Origin: Emticicia sp. CRIBPO
GTDB lineage: Bacteria; Bacteroidota; Bacteroidia; Cytophagales; Spirosomataceae
Direction of reading: 5' to 3'
Assembly: GCF_009905725.1 (NCBI RefSeq)
Contig: NZ_JAAAKV010000003.1
Coordinates: 400,808-464,807 of the forward strand
Length of the DNA: 64,000 nucleotides
How positions within the stretch are numbered: position 1 is the stretch's first letter; the number at the start of each line of letters is the position of its first letter. The notes below the pieces were generated by a model. The model was not told the DNA's origin. It saw only the letters and a program-made list of their open reading frames with translations, and did not search any database. Made by a program: the position numbers and the translations under genes. Positions 1 to 7,589 of this stretch are shown piece after piece.

Positions 1-25
1 CTTCAAAAAGGAGTATACTTATCAT
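1..25 (-). CDS. Response regulator, N-terminal fragment (cut by window edge)
   Basis: Only the first eight codons lie inside the window. They read M-I-S-I-L-L-F-E, which fits the first beta strand of a receiver domain, where hydrophobic residues run into the acidic pocket. The gene lies on the same strand as, and downstream of, the sensor kinase at 143-1201, the usual order for a kinase/LuxR-type regulator pair. A palindrome and a -7-like box (91-138) lie just upstream. The identification rests on eight residues plus context, so another start codon or another gene is possible. Confidence 0.4.
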
Positions 26-90
26 TATTGGTCTAATTTAACGGCTGTATGATTAATTAACATTCATTATGTTGTATTTTTATTATACGG

Positions 91-138
91 TAAAAGTAGT
101 ACCCAAACCGACGCCGGTAAATCCCCAATATTGGGGAT
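91..138 (-). promoter_or_regulatory. Palindrome plus -7-like box ahead of the left-edge regulator
   Basis: Positions 121-138 form a perfect 18-bp palindrome (ATCCCCAATATTGGGGAT). On the minus strand, TACTTTTA at 98-91 matches the Bacteroidota -7 box TAnnTTTG at seven of eight positions. It lies 31.5 bp from the palindrome centre, the same geometry as the dyad promoters at 36515, 40371 and 50115. I infer an operator for a LuxR-type regulator. There is no T-run, so a terminator is less likely. Confidence 0.4.
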
Positions 139-142
139 AAAG

Positions 143-1201
143 CTAAACATAAAGCGTTATATTCAGCTGAGTGCCGTCTCCGGGAGATGACTCCACATTT
201 ACCTTTAAATCCTCTTCCTGACTGCGGATTTTGAAGTTTTTAAGCCCGTTGCCTTCAAATGACTGCTTAAAATCAAAACCCTTACCATTATCACTGATGG
301 CTACTTTTACTTCATTTTCTGAATAAGTGATCATGCATTTTGCCCGGCTGGCCGACGAGTGCTTGGCGATGTTGTTGATGGCTTCTTTGTAAACAAGGTA
401 GAGATTCCGTCTTTGTTCCATAGAGAAAATGTCCTTCTTCAGGTCCTTCTCCGATTCAAACTCGAAAGCAATGCCTCTGGCGGATAAGATCTCTGCTCCG
501 AACGAGTGCATACGGTCTATGAGTTTCTCTGTAGAATCGTTCAGGGGATTAATAGCCCAGACGGTATCTTTCATCAAAGTCACTGTTTCTTCCGAGTTGC
601 TGGTTATTTTGTCCAGGATCGGCAACAATTCAGGGTTTTCTGCCATGACCTTTTTTCTTAAGAGTTCCACAAAAATAGCGATGGAGTTAAGGTTGGAACC
701 TACTTCGTCGTGCAAATCAGAAGCAATCTGGTTCCTGACATGGTGAAGCCTCAGTTTCTGGCGGATGTCATACATGAAAAACAGATAGATACCTATTCCG
801 AGAATCAGGATGACGTAAATGGCGATCAGAGGCCAGAACCACCATTTTTGCCAAAAAGCCTGCTTGGCGATGATCCGCACACTGGTTTCCGACGACATCA
901 GGCCGTCGCTTTCTGATTTGAAACGGAAAGTATATTCACCACCAGCCAGGTGCTGAAAATTGACTACAGGATACGAAGTTTTAAACCATCTGGACTGCAG
1001 CCCCTCAAGCCTGTAATGATAGAATACGGTATCGCCTTTTGAGGGTTCAAATTCAAATAAAAGCTGTTCATTGGAAGGTTCAAGATGAATAACCGGGGAC
1101 TTTTTAAGATCATAAGGCTGGTTGTTGACCAATACCCTACTGAGACCGGGTCCGGCCACAGCATGTAAGCTGAAAAGTATAAAAATGAGTATTTTATACA
1201 T
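143..1201 (-). CDS. Two-component sensor histidine kinase (Y_Y_Y, HisKA_3, HATPase_c)
   Basis: A membrane sensor kinase of 352 residues. A signal peptide (about 1-16) leads into a periplasmic Y_Y_Y domain (about 40-112; note the HYRLEG and GGEYTFRFKS strands). A single transmembrane helix follows (about 121-143), then a HisKA_3 dimerisation domain with the phospho-acceptor His164 in SDLHDEVGSN. A HATPase_c domain with an N-box (NNIAKHS) and a G1 box (DNGKGF) ends the protein. Most relatives carry a long N-terminal beta-propeller, as the kinase at 36575 does; this one has only the Y_Y_Y module, so it is a short form. It probably phosphorylates the regulator beginning at position 25. No Shine-Dalgarno sequence precedes the ATG. 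Confidence 0.9.
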   Translation of the reverse strand: MYKILIFILFSLHAVAGPGLSRVLVNNQPYDLKKSPVIHLEPSNEQLLFEFEPSKGDTVFYHYRLEGLQSRWFKTSYPVVNFQHLAGGEYTFRFKSESDGLMSSETSVRIIAKQAFWQKWWFWPLIAIYVILILGIGIYLFFMYDIRQKLRLHHVRNQIASDLHDEVGSNLNSIAIFVELLRKKVMAENPELLPILDKITSNSEETVTLMKDTVWAINPLNDSTEKLIDRMHSFGAEILSARGIAFEFESEKDLKKDIFSMEQRRNLYLVYKEAINNIAKHSSASRAKCMITYSENEVKVAISDNGKGFDFKQSFEGNGLKNFKIRSQEEDLKVNVESSPGDGTQLNITLYV

Positions 1202-1435
1202 ATTCTTTTTAAGGTTTGGGTCACGTCTTCCAACCTGGTAAAATGCCCCTGCTTGGAAAATCAGCTTAAGTTTAATAAGTTTTTGTCAGCTTATTCATTA
1301 ACCACCAGGATTTTTTATTCAATCAGGGGTTTTCAACATAAATTAAGCGGCTTATTCGCGTTCAAATCACGACTTGGCAGGGAAAATAAATCCTTTTTTA
1401 TGATCACCTGCTGCCGGATAGGTGTAATCAGACAC

Positions 1436-1541
1436 TGTCCGAAGCTGAACTCGGAGTGTTCGTTTTCGGACAGTTTCGAAAACAGGTATTATTTTAATGT
1501 ATTAATAATCAATATGTTGTGATTTTGGCATACCGTTTGAA
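1436..1541 (+). promoter_or_regulatory. Sigma-54 promoter with tandem activator sites, number 1
   Basis: The -24/-12 element at 1525-1541 reads TTGGCATACCGTTTGAA: GG at 1527-1528, ten bases, then GA. Upstream lie two 6-4-6 inverted repeats: a good one at 1457-1472 (TGTTCG-TTTT-CGGACA) and a degenerate one at 1436-1451 (TGTCCG-AAGC-TGAACT), centres 21 bp apart. The inner dyad centre is 63 bp from the -24 GG. The predicted transcript starts near 1551 and reads into 1634 and the permeases after it. This element occupies the otherwise gene-free stretch 1202-1633. The rest of that stretch is AT-rich upstream sequence for the kinase. Confidence 0.75.
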
Positions 1542-1582
1542 TAAAAAGAAATACAAATGAATGAAAAGCTATAATACTTATA

Positions 1583-1612
1583 AAGTGCAGGGAGTTTAAA
1601 ACCCCTGCACTT
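1583..1612 (+). other. Leader hairpin of the first sigma-54 transcript
   Basis: A ten-base perfect stem (AAGTGCAGGG pairing with CCCTGCACTT) around a ten-base loop lies between the predicted start site (about 1551) and the ATG at 1634. No T-run follows directly, so it is more likely an mRNA leader or stability structure than a terminator. Confidence 0.45.
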
Positions 1613-1633
1613 ATTTAAAAGACGACACGAATT

Positions 1634-2239
1634 ATGAAAAAGCTATTTATAAATAATTTAACATCAATGAAGACCGGACTTTTAATTATCACTTCCCTGA
1701 TCAGTTTTGCCGGCATGGCTCAAAGGAATGTTTCACTGAGCAAGTCTGTCAACGACAACGGCAAATCGCTTCATATACAGATAGACGGTACTGTAAACGG
1801 CAAGCCTGTCAATTACAATAAATCTTTTAATGTAGAGGGCTTAAGCAAAGCAGAAAAGGAAGAATTACAAGGTAAAGTCCTCAATGAATTAGGTATTTCA
1901 GGTGTTTCTGCACCTGAGCCTCCCGTAGCCCCGGAGGCTCCCAGGCATGCGGCCGCGTCGAAGCCACCTGTGGTGAAATCTTCTGTAAACAACGATTTTG
2001 ACCAGTCATTTGAGAGAACCAATGCCTCCGGAAATAGCAGGAATCAGGCTAAAATCAAGGGTTTCTCAAAAGAAGTGAGTTTTGACCCTAAGAGCGGTGT
2101 TTTATATATGAAATACAGTTTTTCTAAAGAAGGCGTCGAATATATTTCCGAAAAAACAGTAGATTCAGGAGCCGAAACCCCGCAAAAGAGGGCCAGGATA
2201 GTAGAAGAGTTTGAAAAAGAAATAGGATTGCCGCGTTAA
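1634..2239 (+). CDS. Small secreted protein of unknown function, first gene of a sigma-54 operon
   Basis: A 201-residue protein that I do not recognise. The N-terminus holds a signal peptide ending near FAGMAQ (about residue 30). Met12 (ATG at 1667) is an equally good start and gives a tidier signal peptide. The mature part has an N-terminal basic/polar segment, a Pro/Ala-rich linker (about 95-112) and a C-terminal stretch with alternating beta-type residues that ends in a charged helix. It lies 43 bp before the first permease and behind the sigma-54 promoter at 1525. It may be a periplasmic partner or a signal protein of the export system; that is inference from position only. Confidence 0.75.
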   Translation: MKKLFINNLTSMKTGLLIITSLISFAGMAQRNVSLSKSVNDNGKSLHIQIDGTVNGKPVNYNKSFNVEGLSKAEKEELQGKVLNELGISGVSAPEPPVAPEAPRHAAASKPPVVKSSVNNDFDQSFERTNASGNSRNQAKIKGFSKEVSFDPKSGVLYMKYSFSKEGVEYISEKTVDSGAETPQKRARIVEEFEKEIGLPR

Positions 2240-2282
2240 TCCGTACCGGGTAAAGTTAACCTACTTTAAAACCAACAGTGTC

Positions 2283-4736
2283 ATGGCCAGAAATTACTTT
2301 AAGATCATCATCAGGAATTTTTGGAAAAACAGGACGTATTCATTCATCAATGTTTTCGGACTTGCCATGGGTATTGCCTCAGCCTTGGTAATTGTCATGT
2401 ATGTCCGTGATGAGCTGGTTTACGACCGTTCTTTCAGCAAATCAGACCGCATTTACCAGGTAACGCTCGACGCCAAAATGGGGGAGACCGAAAGCCTGAC
2501 TTCCAACACCCCGCCACCGGTCGGAAGCACCATGTTACAGGAGTTTCCTGAGATCGAAGCCTTCACCCGGGTTTTCAGACCTTACGAGGTAGTGGTCAAC
2601 AACCCTGCTAAAAATACCCAGTTTATCGAAAAGGAAGTGCTGGCGGTTGACTCCAATTTCCTGCAGATATTTGATTATAAAATGCTGGCCGGTAACCCCC
2701 GGACCTGCTTTTCAGATCCGGATGCAGCCGTAATCACGGAAGATATGGCCAGGAAATATTTCGCCTCAGAGCCGGCCATCGGTAAAATCCTGCTTTTCAA
2801 CGGAAATCCCGTCAAAATAACCGGGGTACTGGCAGAATTGCCTGCTCAGACTTCCATTCAGTTTAAGATCTTGAAGCCCATGAAATCCCTGCGGGTGACC
2901 GAAGCCTTTTCATGGAGCTGGGTTTGGCTGCAGATGGATACCTATGTTCTGCTTAAAAAGAACATTACTCCTGAGCAGGTAGCATCGCTCAACACCAGGT
3001 TCCCGGGCATGGTCAGCCGGTATGCAGTGGAGGCTTTTGAAAGAATCGGTCAGCCCTTTGAAGCTTTCCTTAAAAAAGGCGGCAGATGGAATTTTTCCAT
3101 CAGACCTATGAAGGATGTTCATCTGTATTCGAGAGGTTATGAATCACGCATTGACAACCTTGGGGATATTCAGCAAGTGAGGATTTTTATGGTCATCGCC
3201 GTTTTTGTGATCATACTGGCCTGTATTAACTTTATGAACCTGACCACCGCCCGTTCGGTGAAAAGGGCCAAAGAAGTGGGTATCCAGAAAGCCCTCGGAG
3301 CTAACCGCTCCAGGATCATACTGCAGTTTTTTACGGAATCTTACCTTTATACCCTGCTTGCTACATTGGTGGCCTTGCTCTTCATTTCCTTGTTTATCCC
3401 TTATTTCAACCAGATTTCAGGGAAGAGCCTCGTTTTTGAAAATGTGTTTGAGCTGAATAACCTTTTGCTTTTAGCGGGTATCATTGTGTTTGTGGGCTTA
3501 CTTTCTGGTAGTTACCCGGCATTTTACCTTACTTCTTTTAATCCGGTCAATACCCTGAAGGCCAATTATATCAAAACCTCGTTCAGCAGCAGGCTGGTGA
3601 GAAACGGACTGGTGGTTTTCCAGTTTACGGTTTCCATTGCCCTCATCATTTGCTCAACGGTGGTTTTCAATCAGCTGCAGTTTACCCGCAACAAAGACAT
3701 GGGTTTTGTCAACGAAAATGTGCTGATTTTACCCAATATATTCGATATGCCGGGTAAAGAGACTTTCAGACAGGAAATCAGCAAAGAACCGGAGGTGGTC
3801 AATGCTTCTATCAGCACGGACATCCCTGCTGGCAGTGCTTTCGGAGATTTTTATGTACCCGAACCTGAAAATGACACAAGACCGGTAGCTAAAGACCTGA
3901 CTCTGTATTCATATATGGTGGATGAACACTTTATTCCGACCACACAGGTCAGGATCAGGCTGGGGAGAAACTTTTCTGATACCGGCACCAATGATTCAGC
4001 GAGTGTGATCCTGAATGAAACGGCCGTCAAAGCTATAGGCTGGCAAAATCCGCTGGGACAGTATCTCAGGTATCCGGGCGGAGACAATACCAGGTTTAAA
4101 GTAATTGGAGTGGTCAAGGATTTTGATGCACAGTCTGTCCGTGAGGCCATTACGCCGTTTGCATTGTTTCATAAGAGTTCTAAAATGAACGAAACCCCGA
4201 AGAACTATCTGCTGGTTAAATCAACCGCCGGTGGTGAAGCGAAACTGCTGGCAAAAGCAGAAGCTAAATGGAAGAAATTTATGCCTGAAGTGCCTTTTTC
4301 GTATTCTTTCCTGGATAAAAACTTTGAAGCTTTATACCGTTCTGAAGAAAAAACAGCTAAAGTACTCGGCATTTTTACCTTCCTGTCGATTGCGGTGGCG
4401 TGTTTAGGTTTGTTCGGGCTGATCGCCTTTTCTGTCGAGCAGCGTACCAAAGAAATCGGTATCCGTAAAGTGCTCGGAGCTTCAGTTTTCGGCATCACTT
4501 CCCTGATTTCAAGGGACTTTGTGAAGCTTGTTTTCATCGCTTTGCTGACAGCCAGCCCGATAGCCTGGTATTTTATGAACGAATGGCTGAATAATTTTAA
4601 ATATAAAATCACGATAGAATGGTGGATTTTTGTGATGGCAGGTACAGGAGCCATTGTCATTGCCCTGGTTACGATAGGCTACCAGGCCGTCAAAGCCGCC
4701 ATGATGAACCCGGTGGACTCGTTTAAGAGTGAGTGA
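2283..4736 (+). CDS. ABC transporter permease, MacB/FtsX family, two-module form
   Basis: An integral inner-membrane permease of 817 residues made of two MacB_PCD plus FtsX units. The first helix is at about 20-42, followed by a periplasmic domain and FtsX helices around 300-460 (motif EVGIQKALGANR after helix two). A second periplasmic domain comes next, and three C-terminal helices lie around 694-805 with KEIGIRKVLGAS between them. It ends in the family tail MNPVDSFKSE. Such permeases couple a cytoplasmic ATPase to periplasmic movement of lipids, peptides or lipoproteins. No ATPase gene is adjacent; the nearest are at 31734 and 53087. It is 43 bp after the small secreted gene and probably shares its sigma-54 promoter. 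Confidence 0.93.
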   Translation: MARNYFKIIIRNFWKNRTYSFINVFGLAMGIASALVIVMYVRDELVYDRSFSKSDRIYQVTLDAKMGETESLTSNTPPPVGSTMLQEFPEIEAFTRVFRPYEVVVNNPAKNTQFIEKEVLAVDSNFLQIFDYKMLAGNPRTCFSDPDAAVITEDMARKYFASEPAIGKILLFNGNPVKITGVLAELPAQTSIQFKILKPMKSLRVTEAFSWSWVWLQMDTYVLLKKNITPEQVASLNTRFPGMVSRYAVEAFERIGQPFEAFLKKGGRWNFSIRPMKDVHLYSRGYESRIDNLGDIQQVRIFMVIAVFVIILACINFMNLTTARSVKRAKEVGIQKALGANRSRIILQFFTESYLYTLLATLVALLFISLFIPYFNQISGKSLVFENVFELNNLLLLAGIIVFVGLLSGSYPAFYLTSFNPVNTLKANYIKTSFSSRLVRNGLVVFQFTVSIALIICSTVVFNQLQFTRNKDMGFVNENVLILPNIFDMPGKETFRQEISKEPEVVNASISTDIPAGSAFGDFYVPEPENDTRPVAKDLTLYSYMVDEHFIPTTQVRIRLGRNFSDTGTNDSASVILNETAVKAIGWQNPLGQYLRYPGGDNTRFKVIGVVKDFDAQSVREAITPFALFHKSSKMNETPKNYLLVKSTAGGEAKLLAKAEAKWKKFMPEVPFSYSFLDKNFEALYRSEEKTAKVLGIFTFLSIAVACLGLFGLIAFSVEQRTKEIGIRKVLGASVFGITSLISRDFVKLVFIALLTASPIAWYFMNEWLNNFKYKITIEWWIFVMAGTGAIVIALVTIGYQAVKAAMMNPVDSFKSE

Positions 4737-4770
4737 ATGAATTTTGAATGAATGAATTTTGAATGATAGA

Positions 4771-4855
4771 ATGCCTGCCCGACCTGGGCTTCGCCCCGGG
4801 CGGGATTGAATGATTGATTGGATTTTGGGTAGGGATGTTGTATGCAACGTCTGAG
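4771..4855. repeat. Composite REP-like element, copy 1
   Basis: An about 85-bp intergenic element. A GC-rich hairpin (CCTGCCCGACCTGGGC with CCCCGGGCGG) comes first, followed by a TGATTG-rich spacer and a second dyad around GTTGTATGCAAC at 4838-4849. It begins 35 bp after the stop of the upstream permease, behind GAATGA-type short repeats (4733-4770). Homologous copies are at 10052 and 24006, with partial ones at 20720 and 20773. Confidence 0.75.
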
Positions 4856-4939
4856 CTTATCGCCATATTTGAACGATAGAATTTTTAACAACTAGCAGAG
4901 ATACGAAAACTTTTTCCGGTCTCCTTTTTCCAGATAACA

Positions 4940-7348
4940 ATGATTCTAAACTATCTTAAAATCGCCTGGCGTAACCTGACCAAACGCAAATTTTACTCAG
5001 CGGTAACCATTCTCGGTTTATCGGTGGGAATGGCTTTTACCTTGCTGGTTACCCAGTATATCTGGTCAGAAGTCAGGGTCAATACGGCTCTGAAGCACCA
5101 GGATCACCAATACATGGTCCGCTCAGAATGGAAGAAAAAGGAAATGGGCCTTGAACAGACCTCCATTGCTCCCCTGGGCGAAGCTCTCAAAACTTCTTAT
5201 CCTGAACTGGTCAGCAATTATTACCGATTTGACGCGGTTACGACCGTGGTTTCAAAAGGCGATAACCACTTCAGGGAAGATATCCAGATCGGAGATTCCA
5301 CCATCCTGCGGATGTATGGATTTCCTTTGCTGCATGGTGATGCAAAAACAGCTTTTGATCAGCCCAATTCCGTCGTAATTTCCACAGAAACGGCCAATAA
5401 GTATTTCGGTAAAACCGATGTCGTGGGTCAGACCTTGTCCATAGATTCATTTTCCGGAGAGAAAAGGGATTTTATGATCACGGGTGTGCTGGATGAATTG
5501 CCCTTCAATTCGATTCTGAACATGTTTCATGAACATGATCCCATTCTGATGTCTGAATCGTCCATGGCGTTTTTTGACCGTGGTAATTTTGACGGCTGGG
5601 ACAATCTATATGTGGTTAATTACATCGAACTTAAGGAGGGAGTTAAGCCAGCCGATCTCGATCAGCCCATTAAACAACTGATGAATACCCATGCTTCAGA
5701 GCAGGTCCGTGATAACCTCAGCGTGAAACTGATGTCCCTTCAGGACCTTTACCTGGATGCAGACAACGGATTGATCAGAAAGACAGTGACCACACTCAGT
5801 ATTGTGGCCTTTTTCATCATGCTGATGGCCATCGTCAACTTTGTCAATATTTCAATCGGCAGTTCATCTTCGAGATTGAAAGAAATCGGTGTAAGAAAAG
5901 TTCTGGGGAGCTTAAAAGGCCAGGTCATCAGGCAATTTCTGACAGAATCTGTACTGATAGCCTTTTTTTCCTTACTGGTTTCCTTTGTGATTTATGAATC
6001 ATCCAGGAGCTTTTTCAGTGAAGTCCTGGGCAAGCCCATCGTCTCGCTGTTCACTGGTTCTCCTTATTTTATCGGGGTAGCGATGGTGCTGACCCTGATT
6101 ACCGGTGTGCTGGCGGGCATTTATCCTGCTTTTATATTATCTTCTTTACCTTCTATAGAATCCATGAAGGGAAAGTTCAGATCCGTCAAAGAAAACGTTT
6201 TGTTCAGAAGGATACTCGTGGTATCCCAGTTTACCATCGCTCTGTTTGTTTTCGGAAGTGCTGCTTTCATTTCGCGTCAGGTCAGTTTCTTCTTTAATAA
6301 AGACCTGGGCTATTCCAAAGAATCGGTTTTATCTGTGCCTGTGCCCCGCGACTGGACACCGGAAGGCACCCGTAAAATGGAGACCATCCGCCAGGAACTG
6401 GCTTCATTGCCTGAAGTGAGCGAGGCCAGTTTTTCATACGAAATCCCCAATGGCAGATCAGGCTTCAGTGCAGGGTTTTATCTGCCAGGCCAGGACTCGA
6501 CCCAGGCGGTTTTTGCCCCGGTTTTACAGACCGACGAGAAATTTGCCCCGACCTACCAGATAAAGACGGTAGCCGGAAAGTTCTTCGGCTATGCAAATGA
6601 TTCTCTAATCCGTGACAAAGTGGTGTTCAATGAAGCAGCCGTCAAAGCCCTTGGATTTAAAAATGCTGAAGCGGCCGTCGGCCAGACCATCAGGATGCAG
6701 ACTGCCGGCAGCCCGATGACGATTGATGGCGTGGTAAAAGATTTTCATTTCGAATCCATGCATCAGAACATCCGTCCTGTGGCGTTTCTTCATGTAATGG
6801 GTACCAACTATTACCGGTACATGTCGATCAGGCTGAGTTCAGGTGATCTGCCTGCGGCTTTGGCTTCTGTCGGTAAAAAATGGAATCAATTGATGCCCGG
6901 TGCACCGTTTGAATATAAATTTATAGATGACAGCCTTCAGCAGCTGTATGAGTCAGAACTCAGGCTTCGTAAGGCATCCCAGGTGGCTACCGTTCTTTCG
7001 ATAGTGATTGTTTTGCTGGGTGTTTTGGGAACCGTGTCGCTGAATATCGCAAGAAGGACCAAAGAACTCGGCATCAGGAAAGTGCTGGGGGCATCGGGGG
7101 GCAGTATCATCATGCTTTTCCTGAAAGAATTCATGATCGTACTGGGCATAGCCATAGTGGTTTCCTTTCCGATGGTTTATACTTTAATAGGGAAATGGCT
7201 TAAAAACTACGCTTACAGGGTAGACATCGACTGGGTTACCCTGTCGGTAGTGGGTGTGGCTTTCGGAGGGATAGTAGCCCTCCTGGTAGGGTTCCAGACC
7301 CTGAAAGCTGCCCTTGAAAACCCGGTGAAGTCTTTGAAGAGCGATTAG
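4940..7348 (+). CDS. ABC transporter permease, MacB/FtsX family, two-module form
   Basis: A paralogue of 802 residues with the same plan. The amphipathic N-terminus MILNYLKIAWRNL is followed by a first helix (about 20-42), a large periplasmic domain, FtsX helices from about 285 with LKEIGVRKVLGSLKG, a second periplasmic domain and three C-terminal helices with KELGIRKVLGAS. The C-terminal tail is LENPVKSLKSD. It diverges from its neighbours in the second periplasmic domain, which suggests a different cargo or partner. It lies 203 bp after the preceding permease, with a repeat element between them, so read-through could be partial. No ATPase is adjacent. Confidence 0.93.
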   Translation: MILNYLKIAWRNLTKRKFYSAVTILGLSVGMAFTLLVTQYIWSEVRVNTALKHQDHQYMVRSEWKKKEMGLEQTSIAPLGEALKTSYPELVSNYYRFDAVTTVVSKGDNHFREDIQIGDSTILRMYGFPLLHGDAKTAFDQPNSVVISTETANKYFGKTDVVGQTLSIDSFSGEKRDFMITGVLDELPFNSILNMFHEHDPILMSESSMAFFDRGNFDGWDNLYVVNYIELKEGVKPADLDQPIKQLMNTHASEQVRDNLSVKLMSLQDLYLDADNGLIRKTVTTLSIVAFFIMLMAIVNFVNISIGSSSSRLKEIGVRKVLGSLKGQVIRQFLTESVLIAFFSLLVSFVIYESSRSFFSEVLGKPIVSLFTGSPYFIGVAMVLTLITGVLAGIYPAFILSSLPSIESMKGKFRSVKENVLFRRILVVSQFTIALFVFGSAAFISRQVSFFFNKDLGYSKESVLSVPVPRDWTPEGTRKMETIRQELASLPEVSEASFSYEIPNGRSGFSAGFYLPGQDSTQAVFAPVLQTDEKFAPTYQIKTVAGKFFGYANDSLIRDKVVFNEAAVKALGFKNAEAAVGQTIRMQTAGSPMTIDGVVKDFHFESMHQNIRPVAFLHVMGTNYYRYMSIRLSSGDLPAALASVGKKWNQLMPGAPFEYKFIDDSLQQLYESELRLRKASQVATVLSIVIVLLGVLGTVSLNIARRTKELGIRKVLGASGGSIIMLFLKEFMIVLGIAIVVSFPMVYTLIGKWLKNYAYRVDIDWVTLSVVGVAFGGIVALLVGFQTLKAALENPVKSLKSD

Positions 7349-7589
7349 GAGCTGGAGACAAGGAGGACGGAGAAAGGAGAACGGTCTTACTGTTTTACGT
7401 CTGATTTTAATGCAACCATGGTGCACAGATTATTAAATTGATAAAAGAGGAGGTAATAGAAAAGGAATTGTTTTCCATTTCTCCGTTCTCCTTTTACCAA
7501 GGAGAGTAAATAAAGAATTTTAACATTAGGAAGAGTTTTTGAAAATGACATTTTCCGTTTTCCATTCCTCCTTTTTCCAAATAATAGAA

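Noticed and set aside
121-138. Terminator of the kinase gene at the palindrome
   Set aside because: No T-run follows on either strand, and the palindrome lies at the operator spacing from a -7-like box, so a regulatory site fits better.
1253-1522. An 89-codon plus-strand frame between the kinase and the first export operon
   Set aside because: It covers the activator dyads of the first sigma-54 promoter, has no family signs and no neighbour support.
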